Origin: Nitrososphaeraceae archaeon
GTDB lineage: Archaea > Thermoproteota > Nitrososphaeria > Nitrososphaerales > Nitrososphaeraceae
NCBI GenBank assembly: GCA_025922735.1
Contig: JAICHI010000004.1
Span: forward strand, 1 to 17,470
DNA: 17,470 bases
Direction: 5' to 3'
In this document: piece by piece, positions 1 to 5,893 of the stretch
Numbering within the stretch: the first letter of the stretch is position 1
Layout: the number at the start of each line of letters is the position of its first letter
The notes under the pieces: model-generated
What the model saw: only the letters and a program-made list of their open reading frames with translations
What the model was told of the DNA's origin: nothing
The model's database searches: none
Translations under genes and position numbers: made by a program

Positions 1-430
1 ACTTCGAGCTGATACTGGAGCGCGCCGCTGCCGCCGTGGGAACAAGCGGTGCCGCCGAGCACGTTCGGGCCTTGCAGAGACATACCAGCAGGTCAAGGTT
101 CAGACAGACGAGCTAATAGAGCATATAAACAACGAAAGGGCGGAAATAGGCAACGTAAAAGAAAAGTTGACAACTCAGACGCTGGAAAATACCGTTACAA
201 CTAGTAGTAATAGTAGCTCTTCGACACTTGCTACTCCACCAACCCTGGAAGAAGTAGAAGAAAAGCAAACTGAACAGGCACCAAACCAGCCTGCAGAAGT
301 GGTTTCTGTTGTACAAGTGAGCGCAGCAAGCTCGGAGGAAAAAGAAGAAAATGGTGATGATTCCACCGGGTCTTCTAACGGCGTGGAGCACTCTGAGTCA
401 AACTGGCTCAACCAAGTAATAACAAAATAA
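1..430 (+). CDS. 3' end of an unrecognised coiled-coil/low-complexity protein, apparent frameshift
   Basis: The gene is cut by the window start and ends at TAA 428-430. From about position 71 the frame gives a charged helical stretch (AETYQQVKVQTDELIEHINN) likely to be coiled coil, then a Ser/Thr/Glu/Pro-rich tail with an Asn/Ser run and acidic patches. Upstream of about 70 this frame becomes Arg/Cys-rich and looks non-coding. The +1 frame instead reads FELILERAAAAVGTSGAAEH, which looks coding, but hits a stop near 114. One base missing around 68-71 would join the two halves. A TTG at 167 could start an 87-aa product, but the coding-like helix before it argues against that. I do not recognise the family and assign no function. 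Confidence 0.55.
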   Translation, partial: LRADTGARRCRRGNKRCRRARSGLAETYQQVKVQTDELIEHINNERAEIGNVKEKLTTQTLENTVTTSSNSSSSTLATPPTLEEVEEKQTEQAPNQPAEVVSVVQVSAASSEEKEENGDDSTGSSNGVEHSESNWLNQVITK

Positions 431-438
431 TTTTGTAG

Positions 439-466
439 GACCGGGCATAGACACTATTGCCCGGTC
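439..466. terminator. Hairpin terminator-like inverted repeat between convergent genes
   Basis: A perfect 9-bp inverted repeat, GACCGGGCA (439-447) and TGCCCGGTC (458-466), has a 10-nt loop and is followed by a short T run (474-478). It lies 8 bp after the stop of the upstream + gene and about 34 bp before the 3' end of the convergent - gene. The layout resembles an intrinsic terminator. Archaeal termination relies mainly on T tracts, so the hairpin may instead be an RNA 3'-end stabiliser. Confidence 0.55.
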
Positions 467-499
467 AGCTCTATTTTTAAAAAATTTAGATGGGCAGCT

Positions 500-760
500 T
501 TAGCGTTCTCTGACGCTTGTCTGTAAAAGCTCCCCAATCTCACTATGCATCTTCAGGAAGTTAAGCCCTTTTGCAGTTGTCTTGTATGTTTGTGTTCCTT
601 CCATGTATTCGAGCAGGCCGTTTTCGATCAAGACAGCGAGGTATTCTCTTAGCTGTGCATAGCTAAGGAAAGCTTTGTACATGATTTTTGTCTTGGTTGC
701 TCCGCCATTCGCTGCCTCTAGGATCATTGCTACTATTTCTGTTCTGCTTCTATACTTCAA
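500..760 (-). CDS. Small winged-helix transcriptional regulator
   Basis: This 86-aa protein has the layout of archaeal winged-helix regulators (HTH_45/COG3432 type). An N-terminal basic helix (KYRSRTEIVAMILEAANGG) is followed by a helix-turn-helix (ATKTKIMYKAFLSYAQLREY) and a wing region (LLEYMEGTQTYKTTAKGLNF). Such proteins are abundant in thaumarchaea and usually act as dimeric DNA binders of unknown target. The start is taken as TTG at 760. No ATG lies upstream before the stop, the family's conserved KYRSRTEI begins right there, and a TATA-like box lies about 30 bp upstream, giving a nearly leaderless mRNA. It is divergent from acs across a 142-bp gap, so control of acs and of itself is a reasonable inference with no direct proof. 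Confidence 0.8.
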   Translation of the reverse strand: MKYRSRTEIVAMILEAANGGATKTKIMYKAFLSYAQLREYLAVLIENGLLEYMEGTQTYKTTAKGLNFLKMHSEIGELLQTSVRER

Positions 761-784
761 ACTATTATAGAAGTGATTTTTCTT

Positions 785-800
785 GATTTTTAATATATCG
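785..800 (-). promoter_or_regulatory. TATA-like box for the winged-helix regulator
   Basis: On the minus strand this reads CGATATATTAAAAATC. Its centre is about 31 bp upstream of the TTG start at 760, the spacing expected for an archaeal box A driving a leaderless transcript. Confidence 0.45.
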
Positions 801-866
801 ATTGACTCTTTAATAACAAAATTCTAAAAGGTTTCTACATTTAATGGTGAACTAAACAGTTAAACA

Positions 867-877
867 AATACTTAAAG
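867..877 (+). promoter_or_regulatory. TATA-like box for acs
   Basis: ATACTTAAAGA is centred near 873, which predicts transcription starting near 899. That sits at an out-of-frame ATG (899) and just before the TTG (903), with ATG 948 about 50 nt further on. The region 761-902 thus contains two divergent promoters back to back. Confidence 0.45.
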
Positions 878-902
878 ACAAGATTTTAGTTCCTTACAAT
901 GT

Positions 903-2858
903 TTGTCAAGTCCTTCAAGACTATATGAAAATACTGGTGGTGACAAAATGAAGGTAAACGTCAGGATAGGCAAGCGCCTTGAGAAGATCTCAAAAGAAGC
1001 GCTAGCCGACCCGGACAGGTTCTGGGCAGTTCAGGCCAGAAGTTTGATATGGTTCAAAGAATGGGATCACATCCTTGATTGGAACCCTCCCTTTGCAAGG
1101 TGGTTTGAGGGGGGTCATCTCAATGCATCTGTAAACTGCCTTGACAGGCACATCAACACTGACACGAAAAACAAGGCTGCAATAATCTGGGAAAGCGAGA
1201 GTGGAGAGACAAGGACGCTTTCCTATTTTCAGTTATATCGTCAAGTAAACAAGTTTGCCAACGTCCTAAAGAACCTTGGTGTCAGCAAAGGAGACCGCGT
1301 CACAATATACATGCCTATGGTGCCAGAGTTGCCTATTGCAATGCTTGCATGCGCAAGGATTGGTGCTATTCACTCCGTAGTATTTTCTGGCTTTTCCGCA
1401 CAGGCGCTTATTGACAGAGCAAATGATGCCAAGTCTAAAGTCATCGTAACTGCAGACGGTGGCATAAGAAAAGGCCGGCTAGTAGAGCTAAAAAAAGTGG
1501 TGGATGAATCACTTCTATCCCTGCCCTCAGTGGAGCATGTGGTAGTGCTCAAGCGCGCCGGCAATAAGGTAAACACTGGACCAAAGGATCTCTGGTGGCA
1601 TGAGTTGATGGAAGATGCTAAGCTATACTGCCCGCCGGAGCCAGTTGAAAGCACCCACCCACTTTACATTCTCTATACTTCTGGGACGACAGGCAAGCCC
1701 AAGGGTGTAATGCATGGGACAGGTGGATACCTTACGCATCTCTATGCTACTGCCAAGTGGGTCTTTGACTTTACAAAACAAGACATCTTTTTCTGTACCG
1801 CAGATATCGGCTGGGTCACCGGTCACAGCTATATTGTCTATGCTCCTCTGATGCATGGTATAACGGAAATAATGTATGAGGGAGCGCCTGACTTTCCCAA
1901 GCCCAACAGGTATTGGGCAATTGTGGAAAAGCATGGTGCCACCATACTGTATACCACACCAACTGCACTCCGCATGTACATGAAGTACGACGATGACGGC
2001 GTAGTGTCAAACTCGTTTGATCTGTCGTCACTAAGACTGCTTGGGACGGTGGGTGAGCCGATTAACCCCAAAGTATGGATGTGGTACTTCAAGAGGATTG
2101 GCAATGAGAATTGTCCAATAGTTGACACTTGGTGGCAGACAGAGACTGGAGGGATAATGCTTAGCATGTGTGCTGGAATCGAAACGATCTCAATGAAGCC
2201 CGGCTCAGCCACCTTTCCTGTGCCGGGAGTTGATGCGATAGTGGTTGATGAAACCGGCAAGCAGGTAAGGCCGGGAACAAAAGGCTATATTGTTATTTGT
2301 AGGCCGTGGCCAGGGATGTTCTTGAGTCTCTGGGGTGACGATGAAAAATACCGACAAACTTACTGGACCAAGTTCCCTGGCCTCTACTATCCCGGTGATT
2401 ATGCACTAGTTGACGAGGAGGGCTATCTGTGGCTCCTTGGCAGGGCAGATGATGTACTTAAGGTGGCTGGCCACCGGCTTGGCACGATGGAGTTGGAGAG
2501 TGCATTTGTCTCATACAAGGCCATTGCAGAAGCCGCGGTGACGGGCAAGCCTGACGACACAAAAGGGGAGTCAATAATTGCATTCTTAGTGCTAAAGGAA
2601 GGCTTTTCAGACTCTGAAAACCTGCGTAAAGAAGTGATTGCCCACATTCGAAGCACACTTGGGCCTATCGCAACACCGGATGAAGTATATTTCGTTAGCA
2701 AGCTACCCAAGACGCGTAGCGGCAAGATAATGAGGAGACTGCTAAAATCTATTGCAAGCGGCGACAAGATCGGCGACATCACCACACTTGAAGACGAGGC
2801 GGCTATTGACGAAGTCAGACAGGCCTATGAAGATCTCAAAAAGATGGTCAATTCTTAG
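903..2858 (+). CDS. acs: Acetyl-CoA synthetase, AMP-forming
   Basis: The enzyme makes acetyl-CoA from acetate, ATP and CoA in the cytoplasm. Visible ANL-superfamily motifs (numbered from 903) are the P-loop YTSGTTGKPKG (258-268), the active-site GWVTGHSY (from 303), TVGEPINP, WWQTETGG (410-417), the hinge GRADDVLKVAGHR, and PKTRSGKIMRR (602-612). Lys608 in the last motif is the catalytic Lys acetylated in many family members. The acetate-pocket residues Val, Thr, Val and Trp are all as in true acetyl-CoA synthetases; propionate enzymes differ at the second Val. The 651-aa length is normal. The start is unsure. TTG 903 fits the TATA box, while ATG 948 has a Shine-Dalgarno-like GGTGGTGA a few nt upstream and would give 636 aa. 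The TAG stop overlaps the stop of the convergent gene by 4 bp. Confidence 0.93.
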   Translation: MSSPSRLYENTGGDKMKVNVRIGKRLEKISKEALADPDRFWAVQARSLIWFKEWDHILDWNPPFARWFEGGHLNASVNCLDRHINTDTKNKAAIIWESESGETRTLSYFQLYRQVNKFANVLKNLGVSKGDRVTIYMPMVPELPIAMLACARIGAIHSVVFSGFSAQALIDRANDAKSKVIVTADGGIRKGRLVELKKVVDESLLSLPSVEHVVVLKRAGNKVNTGPKDLWWHELMEDAKLYCPPEPVESTHPLYILYTSGTTGKPKGVMHGTGGYLTHLYATAKWVFDFTKQDIFFCTADIGWVTGHSYIVYAPLMHGITEIMYEGAPDFPKPNRYWAIVEKHGATILYTTPTALRMYMKYDDDGVVSNSFDLSSLRLLGTVGEPINPKVWMWYFKRIGNENCPIVDTWWQTETGGIMLSMCAGIETISMKPGSATFPVPGVDAIVVDETGKQVRPGTKGYIVICRPWPGMFLSLWGDDEKYRQTYWTKFPGLYYPGDYALVDEEGYLWLLGRADDVLKVAGHRLGTMELESAFVSYKAIAEAAVTGKPDDTKGESIIAFLVLKEGFSDSENLRKEVIAHIRSTLGPIATPDEVYFVSKLPKTRSGKIMRRLLKSIASGDKIGDITTLEDEAAIDEVRQAYEDLKKMVNS

Positions 2859-3307
2859 AACTTCCAAGTGGCTAGATATGATGGAGTGATTTCAATCACG
2901 CAAGAATCTGGACCCATAGCAAGTATGGTCTTTGCAGTTTTACTCCGCAGCTTGCCCAAGTACCTCTTTACATTGCGTCTGGTCACCCTTGTAGCATACA
3001 GAGGGTTATCGATCACTCTTGCAATCCCTTTGCCTCTTAATCCGAATGTGCCATTTTCGCGGGAGCTTTCGTCGACAAGAAAGTAGACGGCTGGGTTTTT
3101 TCTAAATACCTTTGCTTTTTTGCCCACTCTATCTGTTGCAACGAGAAATTTTCCTCTGCTGTAATAGTACCATACTGGGTGTGCGATCGGATCGCCTCTT
3201 TCATCCAGGTATGCTATTCTCAATATGTTCGGCCGGGCAAGTAGCTGTGAGACCTCTCTTTTTAGGAGAGGCCTCGCGTGTCTGTCTGCAAGGACATAGT
3301 TCAACAC
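2855..3307 (-). CDS. PPOX-type FMN/F420-binding split-barrel protein
   Basis: This 150-aa protein resembles pyridoxamine 5'-phosphate oxidase-like flavin or F420-binding proteins. Visible features are ILRIAYLDERGDPIAHPVWY (early strands with the typical HPV/WY), GKFLVATDRVGKKAKVFRKN (the phosphate-binding Lys/Arg segment), AVYFLVDESS and a following LRGKGIARVID strand. Family members reduce or oxidise small substrates, but the substrate cannot be told from sequence. The start is GTG 3307. An in-frame stop lies 15-18 bp upstream, and a TATA-like CTTAATTAG is centred about 28 bp upstream. It lies 32 bp after the DUF192 gene on the same strand and overlaps acs tail-to-tail by 4 bp. Confidence 0.8.
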   Translation of the reverse strand: MLNYVLADRHARPLLKREVSQLLARPNILRIAYLDERGDPIAHPVWYYYSRGKFLVATDRVGKKAKVFRKNPAVYFLVDESSRENGTFGLRGKGIARVIDNPLYATRVTRRNVKRYLGKLRSKTAKTILAMGPDSCVIEITPSYLATWKF

Positions 3308-3317
3308 ATTCTGCGCG

Positions 3318-3343
3318 TTAGCTTAGCCGTCTAATTAAGCTAA
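3318..3343. repeat. 8-bp inverted repeat over the PPOX gene promoter
   Basis: TTAGCTTA (3318-3325) and TAAGCTAA (3336-3343) are a perfect inverted repeat with a 10-bp spacer. The right arm covers the DUF192 stop codon (3340-3342) and adjoins the TATA-like element for the gene starting at 3307. It could be an operator or the 3' hairpin of the DUF192 transcript. A chance match in AT-rich DNA is possible. Confidence 0.4.
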
Positions 3344-3846
3344 ACAGAGATTGTTGTCATGTTGGAACCAATAGCAATGTTGTGCACATCTATGAAACCT
3401 GCAGTAGCAGCCATAAGATACAATGCTGGTTTTGTGCTCTTGTAGGTGCAGCTGATTGTTTCAACTACGTTGTCACATGGAGGTACATTCTCTTTTATGT
3501 ATACTGCATTGCCATTTTCGTCAAACCATATCAAGTCAAGATTATACTCAATGTTGAGCATCCATACTTCGTAGAGGTCAGGCTCCTCATGCTTGATCAG
3601 CATGGCAGTGTCAAACGGCAGCCTGTCCTGCCTAAATGTAAGCCACCTTTGCTGTTCAGCGGCAGTCTCCGCAATTTCGACGGTTATGACATCATTGTCT
3701 ATTCTGACTGTGCCTTTTGGAAAGCCGGTGTTCTTGTCTCTGATCTCGGATGGGACAAATACCATACCAAGGGCGCCTACAGCTACAGCAGCAACTATCA
3801 CCGGTATCAGCACTGTCGACTTGCGCGCCACGGGACATTTATGCAT
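3340..3846 (-). CDS. DUF192 family protein with N-terminal membrane anchor
   Basis: The N-terminus has a short basic segment (MHKCPVARK) followed by a hydrophobic helix (STVLIPVIVAAVAVGALGMV), indicating a membrane anchor or signal peptide with the rest outside. The remainder matches DUF192. It has VRIDNDVITVEIAETAAEQQ, an RWLTFRQDRLPFDTAMLI segment in place of the usual GLMFR/GMLF region, LDLIWFDENGNAVYIKENV, and a final ALYLMAATAGFIDVHNIAIG. The family's biochemical role is not settled. ATG 3846 is chosen because the helix begins right after it; a TTG at 3888 would add 14 residues. The mature part contains Cys residues in NVPPCDN and TISCTYK that could pair outside the cell. Confidence 0.75.
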   Translation of the reverse strand: MHKCPVARKSTVLIPVIVAAVAVGALGMVFVPSEIRDKNTGFPKGTVRIDNDVITVEIAETAAEQQRWLTFRQDRLPFDTAMLIKHEEPDLYEVWMLNIEYNLDLIWFDENGNAVYIKENVPPCDNVVETISCTYKSTKPALYLMAATAGFIDVHNIAIGSNMTTISV

Positions 3847-3892
3847 GCTAAAAACAATTTGAATTTTGTGTTTTGTCCAGTTCAGCAAAAAA

Positions 3893-3970
3893 ATGGTAAT
3901 AGATTACTGGATAAAAGAAATAGGAGATGAAAAATTGTTATATGATGTATGTTTCATAGTCCGTAAATAG
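3893..3970 (+). CDS. Possible 25-aa small ORF
   Basis: ATG 3893 to TAG 3970 encodes 25 residues (MVIDYWIKEIGDEKLLYDVC then FIVRK) of amphipathic, protein-like composition in otherwise gene-free DNA. There is no clear ribosome binding site and no recognised family. The start overlaps the upstream region of the divergent DUF192 gene. Weak call. Confidence 0.2.
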   Translation: MVIDYWIKEIGDEKLLYDVCFIVRK

Positions 3971-4002
3971 GTAAGGTGTTAAGGGAGAAGAAAAAAGACA
4001 TC

Positions 4003-4035
4003 ATATATACCTGCTGAAAAGCAGCAGAGATATAG
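4003..4035. repeat. Short hairpin in the 3889-4151 gap
   Basis: CTGCTG (4011-4016) and CAGCAG (4022-4027) are separated by AAAAG, with AT-rich flanks that could extend the stem. This is the only clear structure I see in the gap between the DUF192 gene and the tRNA, apart from the possible small ORF and the T run after the tRNA. Confidence 0.3.
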
Positions 4036-4137
4036 GAGATTTAAGTTAGGATCGGTTTTACGTTTTCAGACACAGCTTATCTTTTAGGCGCTGGCACGCT
4101 ATTTGTGGTAGTATGTTACAGCTGGGGTATTCTATGC

Positions 4138-4142
4138 AAAAA
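4138..4142 (-). terminator. T-run terminator of tRNA-Leu
   Basis: Five A's on the plus strand form TTTTT on the tRNA strand, about 10 nt after the mature 3' end. Oligo-T directly after a stable RNA gene is the usual archaeal termination signal. Confidence 0.4.
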
Positions 4143-4151
4143 GGATCAAGG

Positions 4152-4304
4152 TGGAGGGGGTGGGATTCGAACCCACGAACCCCTAAGGGACGGGATTACT
4201 CATCTCGCTTTTTTTTCTCTCCGTGTATGTGTTGCGAGAAGAAATGGTGCCACGGACATCCGATCTTGAGTCCTGCGCGTTTGACCAGGCTTCGCTACCC
4301 CTCC
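4152..4304 (-). tRNA. tRNA-Leu(CAA) with a 68-nt anticodon-loop intron
   Basis: This is a type II tRNA on the minus strand. The acceptor GGAGGGG (4304-4298) pairs with CCCCTCC (4159-4153), and the discriminator is A (4152). The D stem is GCG/CGC with GG in the D loop, the variable arm is CCC-TTA-GGG, and the T arm is GTGGG-TTCGAAT-CCCAC. The anticodon loop CTCAAGA carries CAA. The intron occupies 4197-4264, at the canonical 37/38 site. CTCA (32-35) pairs with TGAG (4202-4199), leaving three-nt bulges AGA and TAA cut after their second base, a bulge-helix-bulge. Exons are 40 and 45 nt, so the mature tRNA is 85 nt. The anticodon stem CAGGA/TCCCG has one A28-C42 mismatch. CCA is not encoded (CCT follows the discriminator). 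Confidence 0.93.
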
Positions 4305-4325
4305 GTTCACTCGTCTTGCCTGTAA

Positions 4326-4362
4326 AACCTTATTTCATAGTTGCGGCACATGAAATAAGGTT
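4326..4362. promoter_or_regulatory. Perfect 13-bp inverted repeat covering two divergent promoters
   Basis: AACCTTATTTCAT (4326-4338) and ATGAAATAAGGTT (4350-4362) are a perfect inverted repeat with an 11-bp spacer. The left arm ends 22 bp from the tRNA-Leu 5' end. The right arm runs directly into TAAATTTT, a TATA-like box about 30 bp before the zinc-ribbon ATG at 4394. Each arm therefore sits where BRE/TATA elements of the two divergent transcripts are expected. Confidence 0.6.
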
Positions 4363-4393
4363 AAATTTTGCTTGGTGCCAGTACAATATACTA

Positions 4394-4534
4394 ATGCCTA
4401 AGCCAGAGACTGTTTCAAGGCTGTGCATAAAATGCCATTCTAAGACAGTTCATGAAGTACGGGAAAAGACGGTGGCTGGGATAAAGTTGGTTTGCACCGA
4501 TTGTGGGTATTCGCTTATTGTAGCTACCATGTAA
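4394..4534 (+). CDS. 46-aa zinc-ribbon protein
   Basis: The 46-residue protein has two CxxC knuckles, Cys11/Cys14 (LCIKCHS) and Cys34/Cys37 (VCTDCGYSL), joined by a 19-residue basic hairpin, so it should fold as a single zinc ribbon. The ATG at 4394 is about 30 bp after a TATA-like GGTTAAATTTT, giving a leaderless mRNA. The longer reading frame from 4223 runs through the tRNA antisense strand and is not real. The SSB gene starts 37 bp downstream. Target and function are unknown; RNA or DNA binding or a protein-complex subunit are all possible. Confidence 0.7.
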   Translation: MPKPETVSRLCIKCHSKTVHEVREKTVAGIKLVCTDCGYSLIVATM

Positions 4535-4536
4535 AA

Positions 4537-4545
4537 CTTTTATTA
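4537..4545 (+). promoter_or_regulatory. TATA-like box for the SSB gene
   Basis: CTTTTATTA is centred about 31 bp before the ATG at 4572 and just after the zinc-ribbon stop. The SSB gene may therefore have its own leaderless promoter as well as read-through. Confidence 0.35.
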
Positions 4546-4571
4546 TCAGATGTATCTTTAGCACAAAATAT

Positions 4572-4859
4572 ATGAAGATAGGCGAGCTGAAGTCGGGAAT
4601 GCGCAACGTAAGCGTCACAGGCAAAGTAGAAAGCGTGGGTGAGCCCCGCACAGTCAATCTTAAGTCTGGAGGGACAAATACCGTGGCTGACGCAAGAATT
4701 TCAGACGAAACGGGGAGCATCAAGCTTTCGTTGTGGGGCGACGACATAAACAAGATCCAGCCTGGCGACACAGTTTCGATAGAGAATGGCTACATCAACA
4801 CCTTCAAGGGCGAAGACAGCATCAACGTTGGAAAGTTCGGTAACCTAAAAAAGGTCTAG
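4572..4859 (+). CDS. ssb: Single-OB-fold single-stranded DNA-binding protein
   Basis: The 95-aa protein is one OB fold resembling the N-terminal domain of the Sulfolobus SSB. The N-terminal KIGELKSGMRNVSVTGKVES matches the family's first strands. ARISDETGSIKLSLWGDDIN carries the typical DETG...L.LWG motif, and GDTVSIENGYINTFKGEDSI is the strand 4-5 region. It lacks the flexible acidic tail of the Sulfolobus protein, ending right after the OB fold. It probably coats single-stranded DNA, or RNA, during replication and repair. It is co-directional with the zinc ribbon, and its TAG stop overlaps the convergent PAC2 gene's stop in the sequence CTAG. Confidence 0.85.
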   Translation: MKIGELKSGMRNVSVTGKVESVGEPRTVNLKSGGTNTVADARISDETGSIKLSLWGDDINKIQPGDTVSIENGYINTFKGEDSINVGKFGNLKKV

Positions 4860-5638
4860 CTAATATAGCCAGTGTCGCGGGGCTTTTGAGGCGGCTGCTG
4901 ACCTTCAAACTGCCTGCCGCCTTTTGCTGCAAGCATCTGCTGCTCTATAGTCTGGATCAGCATTTCAGTGTCTTTTGCGCGCTTGTCCAAGTTTGCCATG
5001 TCTACTCTGACATTGAGTATCTGGAGAAGGGTTTCAAGCACTGCTTTGGACGCCTTGCCATCTACCACGTAACCGGAAGTCTCTCCAAGCAGACATACTC
5101 CCTTTATGTTGCGCAACTTTGCTATACCGATGACAAGACCGTTCATCCCCGTGATGCTTCCGCTATCCATCACCGATATGTTATTTGATGAAAGGACTTT
5201 GACTGTTTCAGAGTCTGTGGCCGTACCAAAGATCTTGGGCTTGTCGACAAAGACGCCCGTGATGTACGCTGCAAGTGTAAACACCTGCTGCGTGCCAAAC
5301 TGTTCCGCCAAACCAAGTACTTCTTCTGCCAGAGCGTATTCAGAGTCCGGGTTGACTGGTTGCGAGTCGCCTGTTAGCAACAACAGGTCAGCTTCATCTC
5401 CATGCCACCAAAAGATACTGTTCTTCATTAGGTCAGATGTGCCGTCAGGCTTTATCATAATCTGTGGCGGAAATGAGCTGGAATAAATGTCAACTAGGTG
5501 GTTTGCAGGCAGCTCTTGTATAAGGTGATCAACTGCAATCTTGCCAACATAACCGCTTCCGGGGAATCCGCAGATGAGATGAGGTGACTTGAGCTTTGGC
5601 CGGTCAGCGGTAGAATAAACCATCTTGATGTCTTGCAC
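4856..5638 (-). CDS. PAC2 family protein (proteasome assembly chaperone-like)
   Basis: The 260-aa protein belongs to the PAC2 family, which includes archaeal PbaA/PbaB and eukaryotic proteasome-assembly chaperones. Visible features are LICGFPGSGYVGKIAVDHLI near the N-terminus, DLLLLTGDSQPVNPDSEY, a TLAAYITGVFVDKPKIFGTA segment, ITGMNGLVIGIAKLRNIKGV and LLGETSGYVVDGKASKAVLE. A C-terminal helix, probably coiled coil (about 210-240), leads into a Gln/Pro-rich tail ending DTGYIS. Some archaeal chaperones use a C-terminal HbYX motif; here Tyr is third from the end, so the match is imperfect. GTG 5638 is preferred over ATG 5623 because a TATA-like GCTTTAAAGC lies about 28 bp upstream. It overlaps ssb by 4 bp. 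Confidence 0.82.
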   Translation of the reverse strand: MQDIKMVYSTADRPKLKSPHLICGFPGSGYVGKIAVDHLIQELPANHLVDIYSSSFPPQIMIKPDGTSDLMKNSIFWWHGDEADLLLLTGDSQPVNPDSEYALAEEVLGLAEQFGTQQVFTLAAYITGVFVDKPKIFGTATDSETVKVLSSNNISVMDSGSITGMNGLVIGIAKLRNIKGVCLLGETSGYVVDGKASKAVLETLLQILNVRVDMANLDKRAKDTEMLIQTIEQQMLAAKGGRQFEGQQPPQKPRDTGYIS

Positions 5639-5661
5639 AAAACTTGAGAGCCCATCGATGC

Positions 5662-5671
5662 GCTTTAAAGC
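5662..5671 (-). promoter_or_regulatory. TATA-like box for the PAC2 gene
   Basis: GCTTTAAAGC, itself a palindrome, is centred about 28 bp before the GTG at 5638 and supports that start. The rest of the 5639-5893 gap holds A-runs at 5835-5841 and 5861-5866, which read as T tracts downstream of the cupredoxin gene. Confidence 0.45.
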
Positions 5672-5834
5672 TTTTCCACGACAATGCCTGTGATGCGGAA
5701 GTGTATATTATTTAGGCGTTAATATGGCATTTGTCTGCTTCACAAAAGCGTAATGAAGCTCCCTTTCACCTCTGTGTTACTCCATCTGATAGTGCTTATA
5801 ACTTACTTAATTTGGCAGAGCTACATAATTTTCT

Positions 5835-5866
5835 AAAAAAATAGGAAGAGTTAGGCAAGCAAAAAA
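5835..5866 (-). terminator. T-tract terminator region of the cupredoxin gene
   Basis: On the minus strand, runs of six and seven T's (plus-strand A's 5861-5866 and 5835-5841) lie 27-60 nt after the cupredoxin stop. No hairpin is needed for archaeal termination at such tracts. Confidence 0.4.
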
Positions 5867-5893
5867 CTTCTAATTGCTTACTCTACTATGTTA

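Noticed and set aside
3382..3930. 182-codon + strand frame opposite the DUF192 gene
   Set aside because: The minus-strand frame has clear DUF192 and membrane-helix features; the plus-strand frame is its shadow, Cys- and Tyr-rich without motifs.
4113..4325. 70-codon + strand frame containing GWDSNPRTPKGR
   Set aside because: This peptide is the well-known artefact of reading a tRNA gene on the wrong strand; the region is tRNA-Leu(CAA).
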